In this document: one piece after another, positions 10,521-21,000 of the stretch
Position numbering within the stretch: position 1 is the first letter of the stretch
How the letters are laid out: each line of letters begins with the position of its first letter
NCBI RefSeq assembly: GCF_017916325.1
Contig: NC_090170.1
Coordinates: 61,001 to 125,000, forward strand
Origin: Leishmania martiniquensis
Taxonomy: Eukaryota > Euglenozoa > Kinetoplastea > Trypanosomatida > Trypanosomatidae
DNA length: 64,000 nt
Direction of reading: 5' to 3'
The notes under the pieces: generated by a model
Told to the model about the DNA's origin: nothing
The model's database searches: none
The model's input: only the letters and a program-made list of their open reading frames with translations
Made by a program: the position numbers and the translations under genes

Positions 10521-11001
10521 GCGTGTGCATCCGGCTATAGATGATGCGCCGAACGCCGCTCCGCCCCACAGCCCGCGGCGGGCCCATCGCGTGGCTGCGG
10601 AGCAGCCGTAGAGAAGCCCTACCGCAACGCCGCCGGCTCAGTGGCCGGAGCGCCGCATCTGACTTAAACGCTGCACAGACACACACCACACACACACACA
10701 CACCAAGCTTGCAGGTCACCTCACAGCCGCGCCCATGATGCCGGCCGACACGAGTGGCGCATCTCTCGGTGCGGCTTAGGCACCCCACACGAGTAGGCAG
10801 TAAGGGCGAGGCGAGACGCGGCCAAGCCCCGCCAGCGCTCCGTCCCTCGTGAGGATGGCACAAGCACGCCCGACGCCCACGGGCCGCTTAGGCGGCACGC
10901 CATTGAGGACATGACTGCTGGCATCAGCAGCGACGGGGCGCTCCGACGTGGCCACGGCGTACGCACTGGACTCTTCTTCCACCACCGCCCGACGGGGTTC
11001 A
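10521..11001 (-). mobile_element. SIDER-like retroposon repeat, copy A (minus orientation)
   Basis: 481 bp that match the reverse complement of 29003-29483 with one visible difference (C at 10547 against T in the other copy on the same strand) and no indel. In its own orientation it includes a TG/CA simple repeat (10680-10703 on the plus strand) and ends at CACACGC, followed by an A-rich run not shared with copy B, as expected of a retroposed 3' tail. Size, A-rich end and location outside genes fit the Leishmania SIDER2 class; the family name is an inference from memory. Weaker similarity continues past 11001, for example a shared GGGCCAGGC at a slightly different distance. Confidence 0.75.
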
Positions 11002-11511
11002 TGATCGGCGGGGCCGACTGCCTGGCCCCCCACGGGGAATGGCGTAGTGACTCTGGACTTTGCTGCGTTCAATGAAGTGAACGATATGTAACGCAGGAAA
11101 GTAGAGGAGCCGCACGCAATAATGGGAGGAAGCAAATGGCGCGCAGGTACTTCTTGAGAATTGGAAAGCAGGCTGGCAGTGTTAAATGGTGAGTGACTGT
11201 ATATGTTGCCATCAAAGGTGCCAACAAGCTCTTGGGCAGAAGTTGTTCCAAACCAAGGTGATATCTTTATCTCTTGTGACAATTGGGAAAGCTCATGCTC
11301 GCGCGCTGCAAGTTTCGCTCAGCGAATTCGAGGCTCTCGCCCGGAGGTTACCTGTCGAGACTGGGTCGTTTTTATGAACTTCTCAATAGTGCCTCCCCGT
11401 GTACCAGCACTGGGGCAGGTGTTGTTGTAGAACTTTTATTCCGTATTTTGGTAGATTTCAGTTCGGAAGCTCCAAGGGTGGCTTTTTCTATGTGGAGTTC
11501 CATGTGTATTT

Positions 11512-11520
11512 GGGGGGGGG
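11512..11520 (+). repeat. G9 tract in the strand-switch region
   Basis: Nine consecutive G residues on the plus strand, next to a GA-rich stretch. Poly-G or poly-C runs are a known mark of trypanosomatid divergent switch regions and have been linked to initiation sites. Confidence 0.7.
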
Positions 11521-12687
11521 AGGAAGCGAGTTGTGCCCTGAGGCAGCCCTGTGGCTGGTAGTTAACTCTGCAGAAGGAAAAGGTATTAGGATTGTTGGTA
11601 CTTGCAGATTTCCGCTGCACTTCTTCCCAGGATATTGTGCGGCGTATTAAGTGTACACACATCTTGTAAGCATCCTAATGATGAGGAACTCGAAAAAAAA
11701 TCTAACTAGTGGAACCCTATGAAGTGAAAATAGCATCCTACTTTGGTAGTGTAAGGTCTTCGCTGCACAGCTCCATCCTTATTAGCGAATCTCCCGCTAA
11801 TGGGTACTGGAACTTTGAGCCCAAATTAAGTAGTGCCTCAGGCTTACTACCCGTTTCTAAAATGAAAAGCGACGATTTCATAAAGCAGCTAATGCGCAGC
11901 GCAACGAGGATGATTTCTAGACAGAAAAGTAGGTGCATTAGCGAACAGTTTACATACTTCGACTAGTGTTCAGACGAAGTTGCAGAAAGAACATCATTTT
12001 CCTTTCAGCGCACTATCTTCTATAAAGAAGCCCCCTGTGCTAGATTTTAGTTGAACGAAAACAATTCAGTCAATTGGTCAATCTTTTTCGATTGCTATGG
12101 TTGCTGTGCCCATCATTACCTTCAAGATTTTTTCAATTTGTGTTGTATCATTTATTCCGACTAATATCACAAATAGCTGTAATCGGTAGGTGCTTCGAAA
12201 ATTGACTAGTCTCCATCGCCCTTGCTATGTATATGGTAGAAGGGTTGACCTGCTCGGTAGTACACATACACACACAGGTGAAAACATCATCTGTTTCGCC
12301 AGCGAGTCGAAAAATGTTGTTGAAGGTATGCGAGGCTTCCTGCTGCAGTAAATGGGAAAATTTTTTTTCCTGGTAAGCTCTTTTTGTCTATTTCTTTGAG
12401 AGCTTCATGACTATCGCCAGCATGCATTCTATCCGACCTTTGCCTATTCTACCCTTTTCGCTTGCTTTTTAAACATATTTTAATAGCTGGGAACAAACCC
12501 TGGCCCTATTATCCAGTCGCATATTTTATCGAATCAAGCGAGGACTCTTTGCTGGTCAAAGAGGTACTTTCGCTTCACATTTTGAGTTCGAGGCTCTTCC
12601 GCTCAACAAAGTTGTCCACTATAAAGTGACACAAAGCTCTAGAAGCTAAAAACATAGTCTCCACAACAAAAAAAGAGGCAGAACCTC

Positions 12688-13410
12688 ATGAACAAACAAC
12701 GTATCCGCGGTGAATCCTTCAAGCAGGAGTACCAGGCGGCTGGTCGCCACCGCACCAATCGCAAGCGTGACCCGTCGATGAACAAGACCGACCCGCACCT
12801 GGTTATTGCTCCTCAAGCTGAGGCATATCAGGGGAAGCTGGTTTTAGTCCTTGACCTTGACGAGACACTGGTCTTTGCTCGTAGTGGCCCTCTTTATGCT
12901 CGACCTGGTATTCCGGAGTTCTTTCAAATGTGCAAGGACAAGGGCATTGAAGTCGTTGTCTGGACGGCAGGGTTGAAGGCTTATGCTCAGGCTATAGTGT
13001 CGAACATCGACACGTGTAATGCCGTCTCACACTGTATTTACCGCCACAATAAATGGTTCAACGGCCAGCCGGGCTATCGAAAGGACTTGAATGCCCTTGG
13101 TCGCCCACTCGACCGCGTTCTCATAGTAGAAAACACGCCGGATTGTATTCGCGGCTACCAAGAAAATGGTATTCTTGTCAGCGATTACGAAGGTGGTGAT
13201 GGTGAAGACAACACGCTTTATGCGCTAGCAGAGCTTGTTAAGGTTCTCAGTGAGAGCGATTTTACTGTTCCACAGTTTATCGCCAACTGCGAATTGCTTA
13301 AGCGGGAGCCTGTGATGACGGACGTTGGAGACTACATTAATGCGTACACCCTCGATACAAACTGCTTCGATCCTGAGCATGTTCGTGTGAACCGAGACCT
13401 CCAAAGATAA
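12688..13410 (+). CDS. FCP/SCP (NIF-like) haloacid-dehalogenase phosphatase
   Basis: A 240-aa protein phosphatase of the CTD small-phosphatase group. The catalytic DxDxT is DLDET at residues 56-60 (nucleophile Asp56). The WTAG motif follows at 92-95, KDL in the Lys motif region at 132-134, and an acidic motif in VENTPD (147-152) and GDGEDNTL. The family removes phosphate from Ser/Thr of proteins such as the RNA polymerase II C-terminal domain. Trypanosomatids also have signalling members such as PIP39, but the glycosomal C-terminal tripeptide is absent here (ends LQR). A basic N-terminal 50 residues precedes the domain. Length is normal for the core domain. It is the first plus-strand gene after the switch region. 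Substrate is unknown. Confidence 0.9.
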   Translation: MNKQRIRGESFKQEYQAAGRHRTNRKRDPSMNKTDPHLVIAPQAEAYQGKLVLVLDLDETLVFARSGPLYARPGIPEFFQMCKDKGIEVVVWTAGLKAYAQAIVSNIDTCNAVSHCIYRHNKWFNGQPGYRKDLNALGRPLDRVLIVENTPDCIRGYQENGILVSDYEGGDGEDNTLYALAELVKVLSESDFTVPQFIANCELLKREPVMTDVGDYINAYTLDTNCFDPEHVRVNRDLQR

Positions 13411-15087
13411 GTTGTGTGCCGCGTTCATCTTACTGCACCATATCTTGCCGCACACGTATGCATTTGTGGCCACTCAAACATCTTTATCTGTATTTTTTTA
13501 TTGATTGTAATTTTATTATTATTATTCAAAGGCCCTATTTTTCTTACCGGGTATAACGGATGCTGTCAACACCTGCGTATTGTAGCCTCACTTCTGCCGC
13601 TTTGTTTTTTGTGTTGCTGTAGCTCATATGAAGCAGAGCGTTTCGTTGGGCAGAAAGAAAAGGATACTGATATATATATATATGTCGTTTGTCGGTCTTT
13701 TTGCTTCTATACTCTTGTCGTTGTTCCCAACGCCATCTTAAGCGCAATGCTAGGTCTTGTTTAGGAGGGCCAACTCAGCGAGAAAGGAAAGAACGGTTCA
13801 GCAAGCAGTTCAATGGAACTTCTACATTGTCGCATTACTCTATTTTTAGGGACAGTGCGAAGAGTATCTTCTCGGTTTTCGTGTCGAGTCTTTTTTCACG
13901 CGGGCTGCTGTCGTTTGAATTCTGCTGGCTTTTTGCGCAGTTGAGTCATCTTCACAGAAAAAGTGGGGGCCTTCCAGCTGGAAAAGGGAAAACGTGATGC
14001 AAAGGTAAGACCTCTGAAGCGGACAAGAGGGTGCCGGGGCTCTGCAGCATGAATGCCTGCCGTTTAAACGAGCGTGATGAAGGATCCATGCCTTTATGAT
14101 AAAAAAGCAACCATTCTCGCTTCATTATTGCTGATTCATGTTGCTTTACCTCTTGATCAGTTTGTTGTTTTGGTAAGCTGCTTTTTAGGTGAAGATAGGA
14201 GCTGAAGCCCTGTTGTATACATATATACGCGGGAGATAGTGGATTCGCAAGAAGTGAGAGTACTGTTGGTGCCGCTTTTGCTCATCTTGTGTGCTGTTGC
14301 TGCGAACGAAGGCTCGTCTTCCTTGTGCGTTTCGTGTGTGCATTGCGTGTCAAAATTGCGTTTGAGAAATGTTTCCTTTCAACAACCGACCGTTTTTTTT
14401 TCCGAAGCTGATTGCAGATTCTTATCTAGGCTCCTTTGGACAGCACATACTTGTGGTGTTCAAATCTGGCAAGAAGGAAAAGCGGGCGTCTTCGCAAGCT
14501 AAGGGAGCCTTCTTCTGAATGCAGACGACTCTCTTGCATAAAAGTGTAGTTGGACTCATCTCTTAGTTCAGTATGGCTTCTCGATACAATAATGCTTCTT
14601 CATCCCTCTCCCCTTTTCGTCTTTTTTTTTCATGCGACGCTCGCACCTGCCGAAAAAAAATGTTCTTTGTTTTTGGTTGTTGATGGAACTGCTGATTCAT
14701 TTTTCGAGCAACAAAAGCGCAGCACCCATACGCGCATATTTACTTAGAAAAGATACAATAAGGTACCTCTTTGCTTTTGGCGCGCCCGCTCACAAGCTAC
14801 TATTGCTGGCATAACATTGAGTTTTCTACTGCCATTCCTAGGCTCTCATGATACTAAGCTATGCACCTTAGTGGCGCAGCAATCATAGTTCGCCTTACCG
14901 CTACAGACGTCGCTTAGAAGTCCGCATACAAATATAGAAAAAAGGCCTTTACATCAATAACAGAAAAACGATCTGTAGACACAGCAAAAGGAGCTACCCA
15001 GAGTTGTGATTCTCAGCCCCCTCTTTTCTTACCGAAAGGTAAATAGAATACTGTATTTGTGACTTGGTTTTTAAAGGATTTACCTTC
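13411..15087. other. Long AT-rich spacer downstream of the phosphatase gene
   Basis: About 1.7 kb rich in T runs, with a (TA) microsatellite at about 13670-13683. Open frames are short and biased to Phe, Leu and Cys, as expected of pyrimidine-rich non-coding DNA. It should contain the phosphatase 3' UTR and the trans-splicing signals of the CEP290-like gene. Confidence 0.55.
13669..13683. repeat. TA dinucleotide microsatellite
   Basis: A short run of alternating T and A (about seven units) in the phosphatase 3' flank, a likely length polymorphism. Confidence 0.7.
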
Positions 15088-18000
15088 ATGATGCCATCTG
15101 CTCTCGAAGATGCTGGGCCACCCTCGATGGATGATGCTTCCGCTATGTGGGATCAAATCCAACGCATGCCGTTTCGGCAGCTGCAGGAGGCGAGCGACTT
15201 TGTGTACATCAGGAAAGTAATGACGCTGGTCACGCGCTACGTCTTTTTGGAATCTGATCCCAACATGTGCGATCCCCAGTACACGATGAGTATTGCGAAG
15301 CTGCTGAAGACTGTGTCGGCAAAGTGTCTCACCGAGTTCGAACACCTCAGCCAGAAAGCGGAAGCAACAGCAGCCGAGATCTCGAACCTGCGGACTGCTT
15401 TGAAAGTACAGCTTTCCTCAAAGGAGGAAGAAATAGGAAAGCTTCACGACCTGTTGCACAACGCTAGCGAAGAAGGAACATCTCAAAATGTGGCAGTTGG
15501 GCTGCCGAACGCAGCCGAGCTGGGTCGCTTGAGGACCGAGAATGATGAGCTTTCTCTCCAGGTGCGAAGCCTGACGCGGCGGAACGAAGAGCTAAAACAA
15601 GTCCTTGCATCGCGCAACGAAGAGAAGATTCACATCAACGAGAGCTATGACAAAGCGCAACTAGAGTACCGACACTTGGCCTCAAAGTATAAGCGCCTTA
15701 CCGATCGGTTCGCAAAGACAGAGGATATTCTGGAGGAACTTCGTCGAAAAGAGCGAGGCACGATGCAAAGCACGCATGACGAACTTGATCGACTGCGGCA
15801 GAAAGTGGAGTCTCTACAGCAGGAAAACTTCGCTCTGGTGCAGTCGCGCGATCGAGCGGAAGATCTGTGTGAAAAACGAGAGGCCGAGGCGCTTCGTGAC
15901 ATGATGGAGCTGCGGAGACTGACGAAGGATCTTGTCGATGAAGAGCGTGCGAAAAATCAGTCTCTACGAGACGAGTTCGTTAGCATGAAACAGGAAGCTA
16001 ATGCACATGTGGAGCAGCTGATGCACCAGCACGAGGCTGACCTCCGCGAAAAGAAGGAAGAGATTGCGCTACTCCGACGACAGCTGGAGAAGGCCACCGC
16101 ACAGCAAAACTCTCACTTCGAGCGCGACTCGTCGATATCTGCTGCGAGCTCGTTGGCGTCTTCATCGGCAACATACGACGCACCTGACGCCAGCAACATG
16201 GATGCGAAAGTGCGCGCAGTCCCCTCGGAGGAACAACGCAGGCTAGAGCGTGAGAACGACGATTTGCACGCCGAGGTGGAGCAGCTAGAACTTCGCATCG
16301 ACGCTCTTGATGAAGAAAACCGCCGGCTGACCCTTCTAGTGAAGAACTACGAAAATGGCAACGAAGGCTTGTATCGGCTGAGACAAGACTTGGCAGACCA
16401 CACGCGAACGGTGGAGGTTCTGCAGGCTGAAAACGCGCAACTGCGAGAGCGCTTGAACGGCATGGAGGACTCTGTTACGTTCAATGCCGCTCTGCGCGCG
16501 CTGTGCAAGCGGGTTGGAGTGACGGAAGAAGAAATCAACAGTCTGCGTCCTCAGAATGCGGCCTCGTACAGCGAGATGGACACGTTGAAAGAGGAATTGA
16601 GTCTGCTCAAGGAGGAGGTGGAATGGTTGGAGCGGGAACGGCGACACTGGATGAATAAAGTGCGGCTACAGCCCCTCATGGACACAAAGCTGCGTTTCGA
16701 GCTAGGGCTCTCCTCCGAGCAGCTCAGGCAACTGGACAAGTTGGTGGACCAAATGAAAGCTGGTGCCGTTATCGTCGAGGACAACGATGAGAGCTACAAG
16801 GACAAGTATTTCAAGGAGCTGCAGGCGCGGCGTCGCGATGCTGAGCAGTTCAACACGTTCGTCAAGGATCGTATTAATGACGCGCTGAAGAATGCTTTTG
16901 TGGACGTAAGCGCCCCCGACACGGCGGCGGCAGTGTCGGCGCTGCGCGAGCATATCGATGTGATTACCTCTTCCTCTACAACTGAGGCTGGTGCCCAGGC
17001 TCAGGAAAAGATTGAGCGACTGACTAGCCGACTGGAGGAGCTGGAGCAGTCCGAGAGTGTGCGCGTGGAAGAGATTGCGCGTCTGAGGGAGCAGGTCGTG
17101 GCCAGCACGGCCGAGAAGGAGGTGATTTGCCGTGAGCGTGACCAGTACCGCGATGCTATCTTTGGCGCTGCCGGAATAGGCGCAGCTCAGGCCGAAGCCG
17201 GAGCCTGCACGGGTGCTCGTGCGCTGGGCGATGTAGGCGAGAGCCACACATGGAGTACGTCCAACGCCAAGTGGCTGAGGGTGGCGGACACGCTTCGCGA
17301 GCAGCTTCGTGTGAAGGATACGCTCATCGACTCTCTGAGTAAGGAGCTAGCAGTCGCGAGGGAAAAGTTAGAGACGAGCCGGGCCTCTGACGCAGAACAG
17401 CACCGAAAAGCGGAGCTTGAGAAGAAGGCAGACGCGTCGTTTCAGGACCAGATCAAAGCGCTGACGGAGCTGAATGAGGAGCTCACCGAGAGGTGCGGTG
17501 CGTTGACAAAGACGAACAGGGACCTCGAGGATGCCCTCGAACGACTTGACCGGGGTACAACGAAGGAGCTGTTGCTAAAAGTGGTTCTGCTGCGTCGTCG
17601 CGAGGCTACTCTCCTCCAGCGCCTGCGCCGAGCCCTCACTACCCAGGAAGAGTCGACTGCAGCTGTCAGGCGAGTGGAGTCTCAGGTGAAGAATACACTG
17701 GAGCGGCTGCGCGAGGTGCTCGAGGGCACTGGCCCCATGGCAGACGCGGTGCTGCCTCGTTCGTCTGCTGGGTGCAGCATGGAGGGCGAAATGCTCAGCT
17801 TCCTCGACTATGCCGTACGGCACCTCCTTCAAGGCAGAATGTTCCGGGAAGACAGCCGCTTTCTTCTGCACCTCAGACAGGTTTATCAGGGTATGGAAGC
17901 GAACCAGGAGGCTTTGGAGCTGCGTCTAGATGCGAAGCGACTTCGACATGAATTGACGGAGAAGCAGGCAGAAATGGATGAGCTGTCCGCTGAGGTGGCG

Positions 18001-21000
18001 GGGCTGCGTGCGGCGGCGGCGGCCGCCGCCGAGGGCGCAAAAGTGAACCAAAGCGCCGAATACACGGCTGCGGCTCTGGCAAAGAGTGAGGCGGAAGCGG
18101 CCACTTACAAGCAAAAGTACTCTCTCGCTGTAAAGCGGCTTGAGACTCGCGAGAAGGAGGTGGCGCAGCTGGAAAGCGACATCGACACCGCACGGCTGGA
18201 GGCTATCGAAGTGCGAGACCATATTCGAAACATTTTGAGTGAAAGCGCTGACCCGCAGATGACGCCTAGCGCGTCGCCGCCGCGTGCGAAAGTAAGCGCG
18301 ACGGAGCTGGCCCGGCTGGAGAAAGAAGTTGCCAGGCTGAAGACTGTCAATCTAGGACTTCTGCACCACACCATGGATCTGCAGTCGCAGACGAAGTCGT
18401 TGGAAATCGAGCTAGAGGCGAAACAGCAAGAGATCGCGCTCTTGAAAAGTTCCGCAGATTCGCAGGTTGTGACCAGCTTCGTCAGCGCTGCGATTCGCGA
18501 ACACGCCGCGCTACGCCGGCAGAGTGAGCTGGCCCTTATTCAAGCGAAGCGACTCAAGATGCAGCTGGCTGCAACGGAGGCTAACTATCACGTTGTTTCA
18601 AATGAGGCGACGGTGTACAAGATGGGCGCTTATCGCCTGTACCGCAAGTACGTGGAGCAGGTTGTATCCGTCGTGGACTACTTGCGTTGCGTGCAGCGCT
18701 CCAGCAAAGGCTCTCTCTCGCCACACCAGGCTGAGATTATGGATCGGCGTTTTCGTAAAGCCGTCTCGGACCTCAGCGAGTGCTTTGGCCGAGGTAAAAT
18801 CCTGGCGATGCAGCTCTCTGACGCGCAAAACACCGTCACAACCCTCGAGCATCAACTTTCTCTACTGCAGATGGAGGACGACCACGCCAAGCGCGATGTG
18901 ATAGATGCGAGGCTGCAGGAGGCGCGCAGCAGAGCACGCGAGCACGACCGTCTCATGACCGAGTGCCAGGAGGAGAAGCAGTTCTTGCAGGCGAAGCTGA
19001 ACCGCGCGGAGGCGACTAATAAAGATCTCAACGCCGAGGTGGCACGGCTGGAGTTCGGGTGCATGATAGTGCCCCCACTCGACGCAGAGTTGCTAGCTAC
19101 ACTTATGCAGCTGAAGGAGAGCGTCTTTGATAAAGCGGTGGCGCCGTCCCTCACCATCAAGTCGCCTTTACCCGCCGCGTCGAGCGAGCTAGGTGCAGGC
19201 GGCGCAGAAGACAGCGACCTTGCGATTCGTGAGTACAAGAACACGGTGATGCGACAGGCAGAGCTCCAACAGCAGTGCGCTACACTGGAGAGAAAGGTGG
19301 CCGATGTGGACGCCGAACATCGCCGAGCTGAGAACGTCGTGGCCCAGCTGAGGGAGGAGGTTCAGCAGGCGTGGGAGCGGGCTGCTTTCTTGCAGCGGCA
19401 GCTGGAAGAGGAGCGGCAAAAAGGGTCGCAGCGCGAAGCGCGACTGCTGCGGGCTCATGAGACACAGCTAGAGGTGGCTCGTCGAGCCACAGAGCACAAC
19501 GTTCAGTGCTTGCAAGAGATGGTGCAGAAAAAAGAGCAGCTGATATCTTCTCTGCAGGAGCAGCTCTCCGCTGAGCGCAGAAAGGGCGTCGAGCACGGGC
19601 TCGACGAGGCAGTGCGGCTAGAGCGACTGCACGAACACATGTTTCGCGAGAACACTGCTATGGTGGAGCGCTTCAAGAGCGCTATTGAGACTATCGGCGA
19701 CTCAGTGCAGCATGCGACTGATGGCACAGCTCTGCATCTCACACTCGGCGCAAGTAGCGGCGTGCAGGAACAGGTGCAAGCACTGACAGCGGAGACGGTC
19801 CGCCTCCGTCGAGAGTTGAAGGAGGCCCGTGCGACTAGCATTGTATTAGAATCGCAGCTGGAGCAGCAGGTGCAGCAGCAGCTGTCAGCTCACGCCCTGC
19901 CAACATCTGCGGCAGCAACGCCAGAGCACAGCACCGATGCTCTCATGAGCATCATACGCAATCAAACGGCAATGGTGGAGAGCCTGCGACAGCGAGAGAT
20001 GCAGCTGACAGCAGAGCTGCAGCGTGAGAAGGAGCAACGGGGCGCTATGGAGCGACAACTTAGCGATGCCCAGGTGCAAAATGCGGAACAGGGCGGTATG
20101 TTGCAGTTACTGTCCCAAGTTACGTCCGCCTGTGGTGTACCTGATGCCCCGCTGGTCTGCGAGTTGCGCGCCCAGAACGCAGCTCTCGATCAGGAGCTGC
20201 GCGTGCTTCGGCAAACGTTGGAGGAGGAGCGTGCGCACGCAAGGCGCTTTCAGATGGATGCCGCAGAGTGGAAGGCGCATCTCGACGCGCTACAGGCTGA
20301 GCTGTCAGCGCAGCAGGTGGAGGTGGAGCGTGCACAACACTTGGCAGCGCTTAACGAAGGGCTGCGAACAGATCTCAACACCGTGAAAGAGCAGAACGAT
20401 AAGCTGATGGTGGCCGCCACAATTCTTAAGCAGAAGCTAATGGATGAGGCGCACCGCAGCGGTGAATCTGCTCGATTGCATCAGCAAGAGATTGCGCTGG
20501 CGCAACGCATGGGCACTATCCAACAAGAGTCGGCGAGCCACATGAAGGTGCTCGACCACCGCATTCGCGCCATCCAGAAAGAGCTCAATGAGCGGGTGGA
20601 AAAGGAGAAGGCGATGCTGGAAAAGAATACAGAGTCGCAGCGACTCGTTTACCAGTTACACCAGCAGCTGCGCGCCAAGGATCGCGAGCTGGCTTCCCTA
20701 CAGGAGCAGCTGCGACAATGCAAGAGTAACCTGCCAGTGCGCTCACAGGAATGTTCCAGCGCGGCTGCCCCGGGTCTACAAAGCCGAGGCACCCAGGTAC
20801 TCTCAACGAGGGAAGATCCGCCGCCGCAGGGTGGGAAAGAGAACACAATCGGGGGAATCGAAGCCGCTGTTGTTGCCGACGCACCAGCAACTTCGCGCCC
20901 GCCGCCGCCTGCCTCTACTGGCCACGCACCCGCTTCCGCTTCCGCGGCCGCACGATCCATGCTCACTCCGATCTCATCACACGATGCGCTGCTGCAGCCT

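Larger units (their letters stand above)
10334..12687. promoter_or_regulatory. Divergent strand-switch region (probable bidirectional transcription start)
   Basis: All genes left of this segment are on the minus strand and all genes right of it on the plus strand. In trypanosomatids such divergent regions carry dispersed RNA polymerase II initiation and specialised chromatin instead of defined core promoters. The segment holds a 481-bp retroposon-like repeat on its left flank, a G9 tract at 11512-11520, and AT-rich DNA with many T and A runs from about 11050 on. No tRNA, 5S or other RNA gene was found. The region may also serve as a replication start, as reported for such sites in Leishmania; that is inference only. 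Confidence 0.88.

Noticed and set aside
10468..11282. Several open frames in both orientations (93-168 codons), the same as in 28840-29638
   Set aside because: They are carried by the retroposon-like repeat and have random, Arg/Pro/Ser-rich composition. The frames continue into unrelated flanks differently in each copy.
12550..12600. A tRNA-like box A (TGGTCAAAGAGG) and box B-like GAGTTCGAGGCTC in the switch region
   Set aside because: No T-stem pairing and no acceptor-stem complement to the 5' segment; not a tRNA.
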